The position numbers and the translations under genes were made by a program. From assembly GCA_965658355.1 (NCBI GenBank), contig CBFHRX010000003.1:1-64000 (forward strand): a stretch of DNA of 64,000 nucleotides, given 5' to 3'. This DNA comes from UBA11891 sp965658355 (GTDB lineage Bacteria; Bacteroidota; Bacteroidia; Flavobacteriales; Flavobacteriaceae). This document shows, piece after piece, positions 26,174 to 34,818 of the stretch. Numbering within the stretch: position 1 is the first letter of the stretch; each line of letters starts with the position of its first letter. A model generated the notes under the pieces. It saw only the letters and a program-made list of their open reading frames with translations, ran no database searches and was not told the origin of the DNA.

Positions 26174-26641
26174 ATGGCAATTAAAAGTTTTCAAGGGGCA
26201 CGAGCAAAAAAAACAAATCCCAAGGCACCCAATTTATTGGTTAAGGACATCATGTGTCGAAACCTAATTGTCTTTCATCCTGATCAATCGATACACGAAG
26301 TAATGCAAAAATTTGTGAAATATCGTATTTCAGGGGGGCCTGTAGTGAATGACTCAGGAAAATTAATAGGGGTTATTTCCGAAGCGGACTGTATGAAAGA
26401 GATTTCTGACAGTCGGTATTTCAATATGCCGATTTTAGATAAATCAGTTCGTAATTTTATGACTGAAGAAGTAGATACGATTGACACCCATAAAAGTTTA
26501 TTTGAGGCCGCTTCATTATTTCACAAATCAAGTCGACGTCGCTATCCTGTTTTAGAGAAAGGTAAATTAGTAGGCCAACTGAGTCGCAAGGACGTAGTGT
26601 TGGCTGCGCTCAATTTAAAAAGTAATACCTGGAGGAATTAA
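26174..26641 (+). CDS. Tandem CBS domain protein
   Basis: 155 residues made almost wholly of two CBS motifs (about residues 22-78, with RISGGPVVNDSGKLIGVISEAD, and 88-145, with RYPVLEKGKLVGQLSRKDV). Such a Bateman module binds adenine nucleotides. There is no attached enzyme or membrane part, so it would act by binding another protein. Single gene; its stop interlocks with the convergent deacetylase gene (shared TTAA). The 91-base upstream region is very AT-rich and shows no promoter I trust. Confidence 0.85.
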   Translation: MAIKSFQGARAKKTNPKAPNLLVKDIMCRNLIVFHPDQSIHEVMQKFVKYRISGGPVVNDSGKLIGVISEADCMKEISDSRYFNMPILDKSVRNFMTEEVDTIDTHKSLFEAASLFHKSSRRRYPVLEKGKLVGQLSRKDVVLAALNLKSNTWRN

Positions 26642-27540
26642 GCAAATAGTTCGTAGCCGACTCTATAGGTATTGGCGTGCGCTTCGATAATCGTTTTAAT
26701 GGATTCAGAATAGCCACCCCCCATACTGCATTGTACCGGTATGTTTCGAGACGCACAAAGCGCCAAAACCTCCCTATCTCTTTCTTTACAGCCTGCAAGA
26801 CTCATGCCCAAACGACCAAGTTTATCCGTAGCCAATACATCAACACCACTGAGATAAAAGACAAAGTCAGGCTGAATGTGATCTATCAATTCAGGTAGTT
26901 TCTTTTTAAGGACGGATAGAAAAGTACTGTCTGAGCAGTTGTCCTCCATTTCTATGTCCAAGTCACTTTGTTCTTTACGAAAGGGATAATTTTTGGCACC
27001 ATGCATGGAAAAAGTAAAAACCCTTGGTTCTTGACTGAAAATTTCTGCTGTTCCGTTGCCCTGATGCACGTCTAGGTCTACAATCAAAATTTGTTTGGCT
27101 AATTTAGAATCCAATAGATACTGAGCTGCAATGGCTTGGTCGTTGAGCAAACAAAATGCTTCACCATGTGCCTTAAAAGCATGATGTGTTCCGCCAGCAA
27201 TATTAAATGCAATCCCTTTCTCTAATGCTTGATGGCAACCCCATATGGTTCCCCCAGCAATGATAAACTCCCTTTCGATTAATTGAGAGGTCAAAGGGAA
27301 GCCTATTGCGCGAACCTCTTTAGCCTCTAATTCTTGATTGAGTAAACGGTTCACATAGCTCGCATCGTGTACTCGACAAACAGTCTCATAAGGGGCTTTT
27401 TTGGGGGCATAAAAGTCGGCATCTTGGCACAAGCCTTCATGCAAAAGTTGTCGGGGTAAAAGCTCGTATTTTTCCATCGGAAAACGGTGACGCTCTGGAA
27501 GCGGAAGTCGATAGATGGAATCATATGCAATAGCGAGCAC
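26638..27540 (-). CDS. Histone deacetylase-family (AcuC-like) amidohydrolase
   Basis: 300-residue zinc deacetylase of the class found in bacteria as acetoin-utilization, acetylpolyamine or lysine deacetylases. Active-site elements in order: GGTHHAF (paired His), VDLDVHQGNGTAEIF (zinc Asp and His), FSMHGAKNYPF, LSGVDVLATDKLGRLGMS (second zinc Asp) and SMGGGYS. All catalytic residues appear present. It starts 5 bases after the metG stop, so it is probably the second gene of a metG operon. Confidence 0.88.
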   Translation of the reverse strand: MLAIAYDSIYRLPLPERHRFPMEKYELLPRQLLHEGLCQDADFYAPKKAPYETVCRVHDASYVNRLLNQELEAKEVRAIGFPLTSQLIEREFIIAGGTIWGCHQALEKGIAFNIAGGTHHAFKAHGEAFCLLNDQAIAAQYLLDSKLAKQILIVDLDVHQGNGTAEIFSQEPRVFTFSMHGAKNYPFRKEQSDLDIEMEDNCSDSTFLSVLKKKLPELIDHIQPDFVFYLSGVDVLATDKLGRLGMSLAGCKERDREVLALCASRNIPVQCSMGGGYSESIKTIIEAHANTYRVGYELFA

Positions 27541-27545
27541 AGGAA

Positions 27546-29603
27546 TTAGCTTATTTCAGATCCTGGAGCTACGCTTGGATCTTCGGGTGAGATAAAAGTA
27601 AGCTTTCCGTCCGTGCCCTCTGCTAACAAAAGCATCCCTTGGCTCGTAACGCCTCTAATCTTTCGAGGGGCTAAATTCACCAGCACTGTTACTTTTTTTC
27701 CAATTACTGCTTCGGGTTGGTAATGCTCTGCAATTCCAGATACAATAGTCCTAGTCTCAAACCCCAGATCAACTTCAAACTGAAGTAACTTATCTGTTTT
27801 CGGAACTGCCATAGCGGATTTAATTTCCCCTACTCGTAACTCCATTTTACCAAAGCTTTCAAAATCAATTTCTGCTTTCCCTTTCGATTGATTTGTTTCT
27901 GTTTCCACTGACGCCGAGTTTTGTTGAAGTTTTGCCATTTGTTTTTCGATACTGCTGTCTTCTATTTTATCAAATAATAATCCGGGAGATTCAATTTGTT
28001 TAGCTGCTTGAATTCGCTCCGAATACTCACTATTGGCTTCATTCCAATCAGTATTCTCTAGCCCCAAGCTCTGTTGTAGTTTTGCAGCTGTAAAAGGGAG
28101 TATGGGTGTGCTGTAAATAGCGAGGTAAGCGGTTATTTGAAGGGCTGTATACAAAATTGCTTCTACTCTGTCAGGATCCGTTTTACTATGTTTCCACGGC
28201 TCTTCATCAGCTAAATATTTGTTTCCAACCCGCGCCATTTGCATCAATATCTGACTGGCATCTCGAAATTTATAATGTTCAATAGCCGTTTCCATTTTTT
28301 GAACTATCTGAGGGAGTTCATTTAACAGCGCCTTATCGGTGGCATTTAAATGTAGCCCCTTAGGGCATAGTCCATTGTAGTATTTTTGGATTAGAACACT
28401 TACTCGGTTTACAAAATTCCCATAAATAGCGACTAACTCACTGTTGTTTCGTGTTTGAAACTCTTTCCAAGTAAAATCATTGTCCTTTGTTTCTGGGGCA
28501 TTGGCTGTTAATACATACCGAAGAACATCTTGTTGATTGGGGAAATCAACTAGATATTCATGCAACCAAACGGCCCAGTTTTTAGAAGTAGAAATTTTAT
28601 TTCCCTCTAAATTCAAAAACTCATTAGCCGGAACATTATCTGGAAGAATAAAATCTCCATGCGCCTGCAGCATAGAAGGGAAAATGATACAATGAAAAAC
28701 GATATTGTCTTTCCCGATAAAGTGGATGAGTTGTGTGTCTTTGTCTTTCCAATAAGGCTCCCAATCAATTCCTTTTTTTTCAGCCCATTCTTTGGTAGAG
28801 GAAATGTATCCTATGGGGGCGTCAAACCAGACATAAAGGACTTTGTTTTCGGCACCTTTCAAAGGAACTGGGATTCCCCAATCTAGATCACGGGTAACCG
28901 CACGTGGCTGTAACCCATTGTCAACCCATGATTTTACTTGCCCATACACATTGCTTTTCCAGTCTTTTTGGCGGTGATTCAATACCCACTCTTTAATGAA
29001 TCCTTCGTATTTATCAAGTGGTAAAAACCAGTGTTTGGTTCTCTTTAGAATAGGCTTAGCTCCTGATAAAGTGGATTGTGGTGAAATGAGATCCGTAGCA
29101 TTTAAAGAAGTGCCACAAGATTCACAAATATCACCGTAGGCTTCTTCGTGGCTGCAATGAGGACAAGTTCCTGTCACAAAACGATCGGCGAGAAATTCTT
29201 TTGCCTCAGGATCGTATAACTGATCCGTTTCCTTTTCTACAAATTCCTTTTTTTCCTCCAATACAGTAAAAAATTCGGAGGCTGTTTTGTGGTGAATTTT
29301 CGCTGAGGTTCTCGAATAATTGTCAAAGGAAATCCCGAACTCTTCAAAAGAAGTTCGAATGATACGGTCATAGGTGTCAATGATTTGTTGTGGTTTGACT
29401 CCCTCTTTTTTAGCCTTGATTGAGATGGCAACACCATGTTCGTCACTACCACAAATAAAGGCCACATCTTTTCCTCGCAGTCTTAAGTAGCGTGCGTAGA
29501 TATCAGCAGGCACATAGACGCCCGCTAAATGTCCGATATGTACAGGGCCATTTGTGTAGGGAAGGGCGGCTGTAATGGTGTGTCGTTTAAAGGCTTTAGC
29601 CAT
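27546..29603 (-). CDS. metG: Methionyl-tRNA synthetase
   Basis: 685-residue class I synthetase. HIGH is present as HIGHLAG (residues 22-28), the zinc knuckle as CPHCSHEEAYGDICESC, and the KMSKS loop as KISTSKNW. The C-terminal 110 residues (ESFGKMELRVGEIKSAMAVP onward) are an EMAPII-like tRNA-binding/dimerization domain. The start at 29603 is set by MAKAFKRHTITAALPY and by a promoter just upstream; an earlier in-frame ATG at 29696 lies beyond that promoter. Confidence 0.96.
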   Translation of the reverse strand: MAKAFKRHTITAALPYTNGPVHIGHLAGVYVPADIYARYLRLRGKDVAFICGSDEHGVAISIKAKKEGVKPQQIIDTYDRIIRTSFEEFGISFDNYSRTSAKIHHKTASEFFTVLEEKKEFVEKETDQLYDPEAKEFLADRFVTGTCPHCSHEEAYGDICESCGTSLNATDLISPQSTLSGAKPILKRTKHWFLPLDKYEGFIKEWVLNHRQKDWKSNVYGQVKSWVDNGLQPRAVTRDLDWGIPVPLKGAENKVLYVWFDAPIGYISSTKEWAEKKGIDWEPYWKDKDTQLIHFIGKDNIVFHCIIFPSMLQAHGDFILPDNVPANEFLNLEGNKISTSKNWAVWLHEYLVDFPNQQDVLRYVLTANAPETKDNDFTWKEFQTRNNSELVAIYGNFVNRVSVLIQKYYNGLCPKGLHLNATDKALLNELPQIVQKMETAIEHYKFRDASQILMQMARVGNKYLADEEPWKHSKTDPDRVEAILYTALQITAYLAIYSTPILPFTAAKLQQSLGLENTDWNEANSEYSERIQAAKQIESPGLLFDKIEDSSIEKQMAKLQQNSASVETETNQSKGKAEIDFESFGKMELRVGEIKSAMAVPKTDKLLQFEVDLGFETRTIVSGIAEHYQPEAVIGKKVTVLVNLAPRKIRGVTSQGMLLLAEGTDGKLTFISPEDPSVAPGSEIS

Positions 29604-29617
29604 AGAAGAATTTTGCT

Positions 29618-29651
29618 CAAAAATAATAATTATAATGCGGTAACAGATCAA
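29618..29651 (-). promoter_or_regulatory. Promoter for metG
   Basis: On the minus strand TATTTTTG (plus 29618-29625) with a TTG 23 bases upstream (plus 29649-29651). The -7 element ends 14 bases before the ATG. It reaches to within 2 bases of the proposed yraN start. Confidence 0.5.
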
Positions 29652-29652
29652 A

Positions 29653-30051
29653 TTGATAACTTTAAGCAACCCCAAACATTTGAACCCATTGGACAACCAG
29701 CTTCTAGGAGCTGCCGCGGAAAACCAGGCAGCTGCTTATTTGAAAAAAAAAGGCTACCGGATTCTAAAACAGAATTATCGGTATTTAAAAGCCGAAGTAG
29801 ATCTTATCGCTCAACTTGGTAATACAGTTGTGATTGTAGAGGTTAAAGCACGAGCAAGCGATTACTTTGGCCGTCCAGAAAGTGCAGTGACCCCAAAAAA
29901 AATAAAGCTGTTGGTGCTGGCTGCCAATCAATTCATCCAAGAGTACACAGCCGAGGTAGAGGTCCGTTTTGATATTATTGCCATGACGTATTCAAAAAGA
30001 AAATGGACCCTTAAGCATATAGAAGCTGCTTTTTATTCTTTTGAAGGTTGA
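29653..30051 (+). CDS. YraN family protein (UPF0102, nuclease-like)
   Basis: 132-residue member of UPF0102. LLGAAAENQAAAYLKKKGYRIL is the usual start. The endonuclease-fold motif appears as NYRYLKAEVDLIAQ (E/D), VVIVEVKAR (ExK) and a C-terminal VRFDIIAMT. The family is thought to have a restriction-endonuclease fold with a role in DNA processing, but its function is unproven. No ATG fits: the frame offers TTG at 29653 or 29689, so the start is uncertain. Divergent from metG. Confidence 0.82.
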   Translation: MITLSNPKHLNPLDNQLLGAAAENQAAAYLKKKGYRILKQNYRYLKAEVDLIAQLGNTVVIVEVKARASDYFGRPESAVTPKKIKLLVLAANQFIQEYTAEVEVRFDIIAMTYSKRKWTLKHIEAAFYSFEG

Positions 30052-30135
30052 AATCAACATTTTATCAATTTTAATCACTCGCACTAGAGATTCATAAAGG
30101 CTATTTTAAAAAACACACAAAATGTTATAAATCCG

Positions 30136-30143
30136 TATATTTG
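30136..30143 (+). promoter_or_regulatory. -7 element for the ACT-type gene
   Basis: TATATTTG matches TAnnTTTG exactly, 15 bases before the ATG at 30159; a -33 TTG at a normal distance is not visible. Its presence rules out the in-frame TTG at 30141 as the start of the next gene. Confidence 0.45.
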
Positions 30144-30158
30144 TGTCAAATTCAAACA

Positions 30159-30818
30159 ATGAAAACCATATCTTCAGAAGTATTAAGTTATATCAAGACA
30201 AAGCCTTTTCTGATGAGTGCCCTTTCCCAAGGGATTATCAATTTAACTTCTTTAGCTCGCGAAATTCAGCCTGAAGTAGAGAAGTCATTAAAGAAATCAG
30301 CAAAAAATGGAGCCATTGTAATGGCGCTTAAGCGCATTTCTGACAATCAAGAATTCCAATCGACCCATAAGATTGTTCGGGTATTAAAAAATCTAGGGGA
30401 CATTACAGTTCGTTCTTCTTTGGCAGATTATTGTTTTAAAATCACAGATTCAATTTTGATGACACAGGCAAAACTTTTGAATGAAATCAAATCTGAACCA
30501 AATGCCTTTTATACTTCATCAAGAGGCGTAGGAGAGTGTAATATCATTGTGAGCCAAAACCTTATTGCGACTGTAGACAGCATTTTTAAGGATGAATTTT
30601 GCTTGGATAAAGAAGAAAATTTATCTGCCATAACAGTCAAGTTGCCAACCGAAAATGTTCAAATACCAGGGATCTATTATTTTATCTTTCAGCGCTTGTC
30701 TTGGGAAGGAGTAAACATCAAAGAAGTAATTTCAACCTCAAATGAGTTCACCATATTAATGGATGAAAGTTCGGTGAATATCGCATTTGAAGTGATTAAG
30801 AACCTGAAACAGCTTTAG
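30159..30818 (+). CDS. ACT-domain-like regulatory protein (aspartokinase-like annotation)
   Basis: 219-residue protein. The N-terminal third (ISSEVLSYIKTKPFLMSALSQGIINLTSLAREIQPEVEK) looks like a small winged-helix or helical domain. The C-terminal part (SAITVKLPTENVQIPGIYYFIFQRLSWEGVNIKEVISTSNEFTILMDE) has the pattern of an ACT domain as in aspartokinase. No kinase motif exists, so it cannot be an aspartokinase. An amino-acid-sensing regulator is a reasonable guess. Its last 23 bases overlap mfd tail to tail. Confidence 0.65.
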   Translation: MKTISSEVLSYIKTKPFLMSALSQGIINLTSLAREIQPEVEKSLKKSAKNGAIVMALKRISDNQEFQSTHKIVRVLKNLGDITVRSSLADYCFKITDSILMTQAKLLNEIKSEPNAFYTSSRGVGECNIIVSQNLIATVDSIFKDEFCLDKEENLSAITVKLPTENVQIPGIYYFIFQRLSWEGVNIKEVISTSNEFTILMDESSVNIAFEVIKNLKQL

Positions 30819-33800
30819 GCTGTTGAAGTTGTTCTAGTACAGTAAGCACTCTTTCTGTGTTTTTAACAGCGTTTATAATCAACAGCAAACGCATCCCTTT
30901 TCGGGTTTCTTTTTGCTTGATTTGGGCCAATTCTGGAGACTCATTAATTTGGAACAGAAGATTTTGGAACCGATGCGATTCGTAAAAGGGATGTGTTTCC
31001 TGGCCTATAAAATACCCCACACATTTTTCATTTTTAATCACCAGGCGCTCCAGCCCTAGCTGGGCGGCAGCCCATTTGATCTTGACACTTGCCAGTAATT
31101 CTGAAGCGGCGAGAGGCAAGGGGCCAAATCGGTCTTCTAAACTTTTTTCAAATAGGGCTAAGCCTTCTTGGTCTTTTACCTGGCTCAATTGATTGTATAA
31201 GGACAAACGTTCTTTGACACTATTGATATAGTGATCGGGGAACATAATCTCCAAATCAGTATCTAGCTGTACTTCTCTAACAAAAGATGTGTGTTCTTCT
31301 TGTTCCTTCTCGAAAAGTGATTTAAACTCATTTTCTTTTAATTCGCTTAAGGCTTCTTCCAGAATTTTTTGATAGGCGTCGAATCCAATATCATTGATAA
31401 ACCCACTTTGTTCGCCCCCTAGCAGATCCCCAGCTCCTCTTATTTCCAAATCTTTTTTTGCAATTTGAATACCGGAACCCAGTTCGGCATATTGCTCGAT
31501 GGTTTGGATTCTTTTTTGAGCGTCTGAACTCATGGCTGACAGCGGTGGCGTTATAAAATAACAAAAAGCTTTTTTATTGCTTCTTCCGACTCGACCCCGC
31601 ATTTGATGCAGGTCACTCAGGCCAAAATTATGGGCATTATTGATAAAGATGGTATTGGCATTGGGAACATCCAATCCATTTTCGATAATGGTAGTGGCCA
31701 CCAGTATATCGTATTGTCCAGCTAAAAATTTCAGTAATGTCTGTTCCAACTGATCTCCTTGCATCTGTCCATGGCCAATTCCGATACGGGCATCTGGCAC
31801 CAGTCGCTGTAACATACCTGCTACTTCCGGAATGCTTTCTACTCTGTTGTGAACAAAATAAACTTGCCCCCCTCTTTGAAGTTCGTACCGTATGCCGTCT
31901 CGAATAATTTCCTCGTTAAATCGGCTTACCTCACTTTGAATCGGATATCGATTTGGGGGAGGCGTTGCAATGACAGATAAATCCCTTGCTGACATTAAAC
32001 TAAATTGGAGAGTACGTGGAATCGGAGTAGCTGTTAATGTAAGCACATCTATGTTCTTTTTTAAAGACCGAATTTTTTCCTTTACAGCTACCCCAAATTT
32101 TTGCTCCTCATCAACAATAAGAAGCCCTAAGTCAGCGTATTCAACTGCTTTTCCAGCAATTTGATGCGTTCCAATAAGGATGTCTATTTTTCCGTTTTTC
32201 ACGTCTTCCAGTAGTGCTTTTCGGTCTTTTGCAGACCGAAATCGGTTCAGGTAATCAACTCGAACAGGTAAATTTTTAAGCCGGTTGCTAAAAGTCTTAA
32301 AATGTTGAAACGCCAAAATAGTAGTCGGTACTAGTACGGCAACTTGTTTGCTGTTGTCAACTGCTTTAAAAGCCGCTCTTACCGCCACTTCTGTTTTTCC
32401 AAAGCCAACATCCCCACATACAAGGCGGTCCATGGGGCGTTCGCTTTCCATATCCGCTTTGATAGCGGCAGTAGCCTTTTCTTGGTCTGGGGTGTCTTCA
32501 TATAAAAAAGAAGCCTCTAATTCCCATTGCAAATAACTGTCTGGAGCAAAAGCAAAACCAATTTTTTTTCTGCGTTCAGCATAGAGCTGAATCAAATTAA
32601 AGGCAATTTCTTTGACGCGTTTTTTGGTTTTTTGCTTGAGTGCTTTCCAGGTTTTGGATCCCAGCTTTAGTAGCTTAGGGACCTTTCCGTCTTTGCCGTT
32701 GAATTTTGAAATTTTATGTAGGGAGTGGATGCTAAGGTACAGGACATCTCCTTCTCCATAAACAAGCTTAATAGCCTCCTGTTTTTTACCCTCAACGTCA
32801 ATGTGTTGCAGGCCTCCAAATCGTCCAATTCCATGATCAATATGAGTGACATAATCACCCACTTCCATCAATGTTAGCTCTTGTAAGGTCAGCGCATCCG
32901 ATTTGGTTTTTTGAGATTTCAATCGGTATTTGTGATAGCGATTGAACAATTGGTGATCGGTAAAGACCGCAATTTTCGCTTCTGTGTCTTCAAATCCTTC
33001 AAAAAGTGGGCAAACCAATGTTTGATAATGAACGCTTTGGTCCATTTCTTGGAAAATATCATGAAAGCGTTTTACTTGCTGTTCACTTGAACAACAGATA
33101 TAATTGGTTATCCCTTTTTCATGATTTGCATTCAGGTGCTCTACTAAAAGATCAAACTGTCTGTTAAAAGTCGGCTGTAGTCTTTGGTTGGCTTTTACAA
33201 GTTCTGTTTCCGCTTGCCGGTCAGATTTTTGAAAGAGGCCTACGGCAAAATTATTCAGGGTTGTACGTAAATCGCTGCTGTCACAGAAAAGTGTATCGGG
33301 TGGAAATTGAGTAGTGGTTTCTAACTCTTTATACTGGGCTTCTGCCTTTTCAAACAAGCTGTCCAATCGTTCACAACAGCTGTCTAAATTTTCTAGAAGT
33401 ACGAGGCTATTCGCATCGAATAGGTCGAGAAGATTTTTACGTTTATCAGTAAATGATAGGGAGGAAGTGTTGGGGATTAATTCTATTTGATCATAATGTT
33501 TAATAGACAATTGTGTCCCCACATCAAAAGAACGCAAGCTTTCAACATCATCACCAAAGAATTCGATCCTGTAGGGGTGTTGATTGGCATATGAAAACAC
33601 ATCAACGATCCCCCCTCGAACAGAAAAAGTACCTGGTTCTGTTACGAAATCAGCCCGTTCAAAGCCATACTCAAAAAGAGTTTCATTGACAAAGTCCAAA
33701 CTCAAAGCCATTCCTTTTTGGACTTTTAAAGTATTTTTTCGCAAGGTGTGTTGCGAGATGACTTTTTCAAATAAAGCCTGTGGGTAGCTGACAATGATCC

Positions 33801-34164
33801 GAGGGCGTTTGCTATTTGTTAGTTTGCGCAGCACCTCAGCCCTGAGAAGTACATTGGCATTATCCGTAGCTTCTGCCACATAGGCCTGTCGATAACTGGA
33901 GGGGAAAAACAACACCTCTGTCGTTCCTAGTAATTCTTCTAAATCATTAAGATAATAAGCCGCCTGTTCTGGGTTTTCTAAAACCCATAAGACCGTTTTA
34001 GGCTGTTCTTGAAAGGCGGCTGCAAGTGCAAGTGTTCTTCCCGAACCTATGGCCCCTTTTATAAGGGTTTTTTGTGGCGGATTGAATCCTTTTATCAGTT
34101 CCTTGTAAAGGCTAGTATTCCTGGTGTCAGCAAGCGGAAAGCGGGTCACTCTTTTTTTGGGCAA
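30796..34164 (-). CDS. mfd: Transcription-repair coupling factor
   Basis: 1122-residue translocase that removes RNA polymerase stalled at lesions and recruits UvrA. The N-terminal UvrB-like modules are followed by the RNA polymerase-interacting region (GDYVTHIDHGIGRFGGLQHI). Motor motifs are VCGDVGFGKTEVAVRAAFKA (Walker A), LLIVDEEQKFGV (DEEQ box), TLTATPIPRTL and MRGRVGRSNKKAFCY. A C-terminal autoinhibitory domain follows. Slightly shorter than E. coli Mfd but complete. It starts 9 bases after pdeM, which makes it the likely last gene of the ligase-associated repair operon. Confidence 0.96.
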   Translation of the reverse strand: MPKKRVTRFPLADTRNTSLYKELIKGFNPPQKTLIKGAIGSGRTLALAAAFQEQPKTVLWVLENPEQAAYYLNDLEELLGTTEVLFFPSSYRQAYVAEATDNANVLLRAEVLRKLTNSKRPRIIVSYPQALFEKVISQHTLRKNTLKVQKGMALSLDFVNETLFEYGFERADFVTEPGTFSVRGGIVDVFSYANQHPYRIEFFGDDVESLRSFDVGTQLSIKHYDQIELIPNTSSLSFTDKRKNLLDLFDANSLVLLENLDSCCERLDSLFEKAEAQYKELETTTQFPPDTLFCDSSDLRTTLNNFAVGLFQKSDRQAETELVKANQRLQPTFNRQFDLLVEHLNANHEKGITNYICCSSEQQVKRFHDIFQEMDQSVHYQTLVCPLFEGFEDTEAKIAVFTDHQLFNRYHKYRLKSQKTKSDALTLQELTLMEVGDYVTHIDHGIGRFGGLQHIDVEGKKQEAIKLVYGEGDVLYLSIHSLHKISKFNGKDGKVPKLLKLGSKTWKALKQKTKKRVKEIAFNLIQLYAERRKKIGFAFAPDSYLQWELEASFLYEDTPDQEKATAAIKADMESERPMDRLVCGDVGFGKTEVAVRAAFKAVDNSKQVAVLVPTTILAFQHFKTFSNRLKNLPVRVDYLNRFRSAKDRKALLEDVKNGKIDILIGTHQIAGKAVEYADLGLLIVDEEQKFGVAVKEKIRSLKKNIDVLTLTATPIPRTLQFSLMSARDLSVIATPPPNRYPIQSEVSRFNEEIIRDGIRYELQRGGQVYFVHNRVESIPEVAGMLQRLVPDARIGIGHGQMQGDQLEQTLLKFLAGQYDILVATTIIENGLDVPNANTIFINNAHNFGLSDLHQMRGRVGRSNKKAFCYFITPPLSAMSSDAQKRIQTIEQYAELGSGIQIAKKDLEIRGAGDLLGGEQSGFINDIGFDAYQKILEEALSELKENEFKSLFEKEQEEHTSFVREVQLDTDLEIMFPDHYINSVKERLSLYNQLSQVKDQEGLALFEKSLEDRFGPLPLAASELLASVKIKWAAAQLGLERLVIKNEKCVGYFIGQETHPFYESHRFQNLLFQINESPELAQIKQKETRKGMRLLLIINAVKNTERVLTVLEQLQQPKAVSGS

Positions 34165-34173
34165 ATATACAGG

Positions 34174-34818
34174 CTATTTTTTCCTTAGAGAAACGGCAAG
34201 AACACTCTTTCCACTCAAAGCATAGACACTGTCAGTAGTTTTAGGATGCATTATATGAAGCCCGGTGAAATTCCCAAAAGCAGGGAGTATCATTTGGTTT
34301 GTAGACTCAAAAAAGCAGGGGACTTTCATTTGTTGTAAGCCTATTCCTTTTAGTTTTACGCCAGGGTGAACATGCCCGCAAAAGACAAATTCTTCTTTTT
34401 TTTCGGTAGGGAAATGTGAAAAATAAAATGGCGCTTCAGACAAGTTATCCACTACCTGCAGTCCTATTTTTTCAAAATGAGCAGCTGGGATGATGTCATG
34501 ATTGCCTTCTATTAAGATCATTTGTGCCTTTTGTTGCTGGACCCAAGCTGTAAATAAGAGCCACTCGTTATTTTGAAAACTATGGAAGAGGTCCCCTAAA
34601 AAAAGGATGCGTTCAATTGTAAATACTTCGAAAAGAGGGGTGATTTTTTGATAGAAAGCCCCCTCTGCTTTTCGCGGTACTGCAATTCCATTTTTGCGAA
34701 AATGCGCTACTTTACCCAGGTGTGCATCCGCGATTAAAAGACTCTTTTTTTCTTCCCAAAAGAGGGCGCCACTGGGGTGCAGAATAAAGTGATTTCCTCT
34801 TATTTTAAGCCGCTTCAT
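34174..34818 (-). CDS. pdeM: Ligase-associated metallophosphoesterase (PdeM)
   Basis: 214-residue calcineurin-like phosphoesterase. Metal motifs in order are IADAHLGKVAHFRKNG, FLGDLFHS, EGNHDIIP and FCGHVHPGV. This is the endonuclease/phosphoesterase member of the four-gene ligase-associated DNA damage cluster. Its ATG overlaps the helicase stop by 4 bases. Actual substrate (DNA ends, RNA or nucleotides) cannot be told. Confidence 0.92.
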   Translation of the reverse strand: MKRLKIRGNHFILHPSGALFWEEKKSLLIADAHLGKVAHFRKNGIAVPRKAEGAFYQKITPLFEVFTIERILFLGDLFHSFQNNEWLLFTAWVQQQKAQMILIEGNHDIIPAAHFEKIGLQVVDNLSEAPFYFSHFPTEKKEEFVFCGHVHPGVKLKGIGLQQMKVPCFFESTNQMILPAFGNFTGLHIMHPKTTDSVYALSGKSVLAVSLRKK

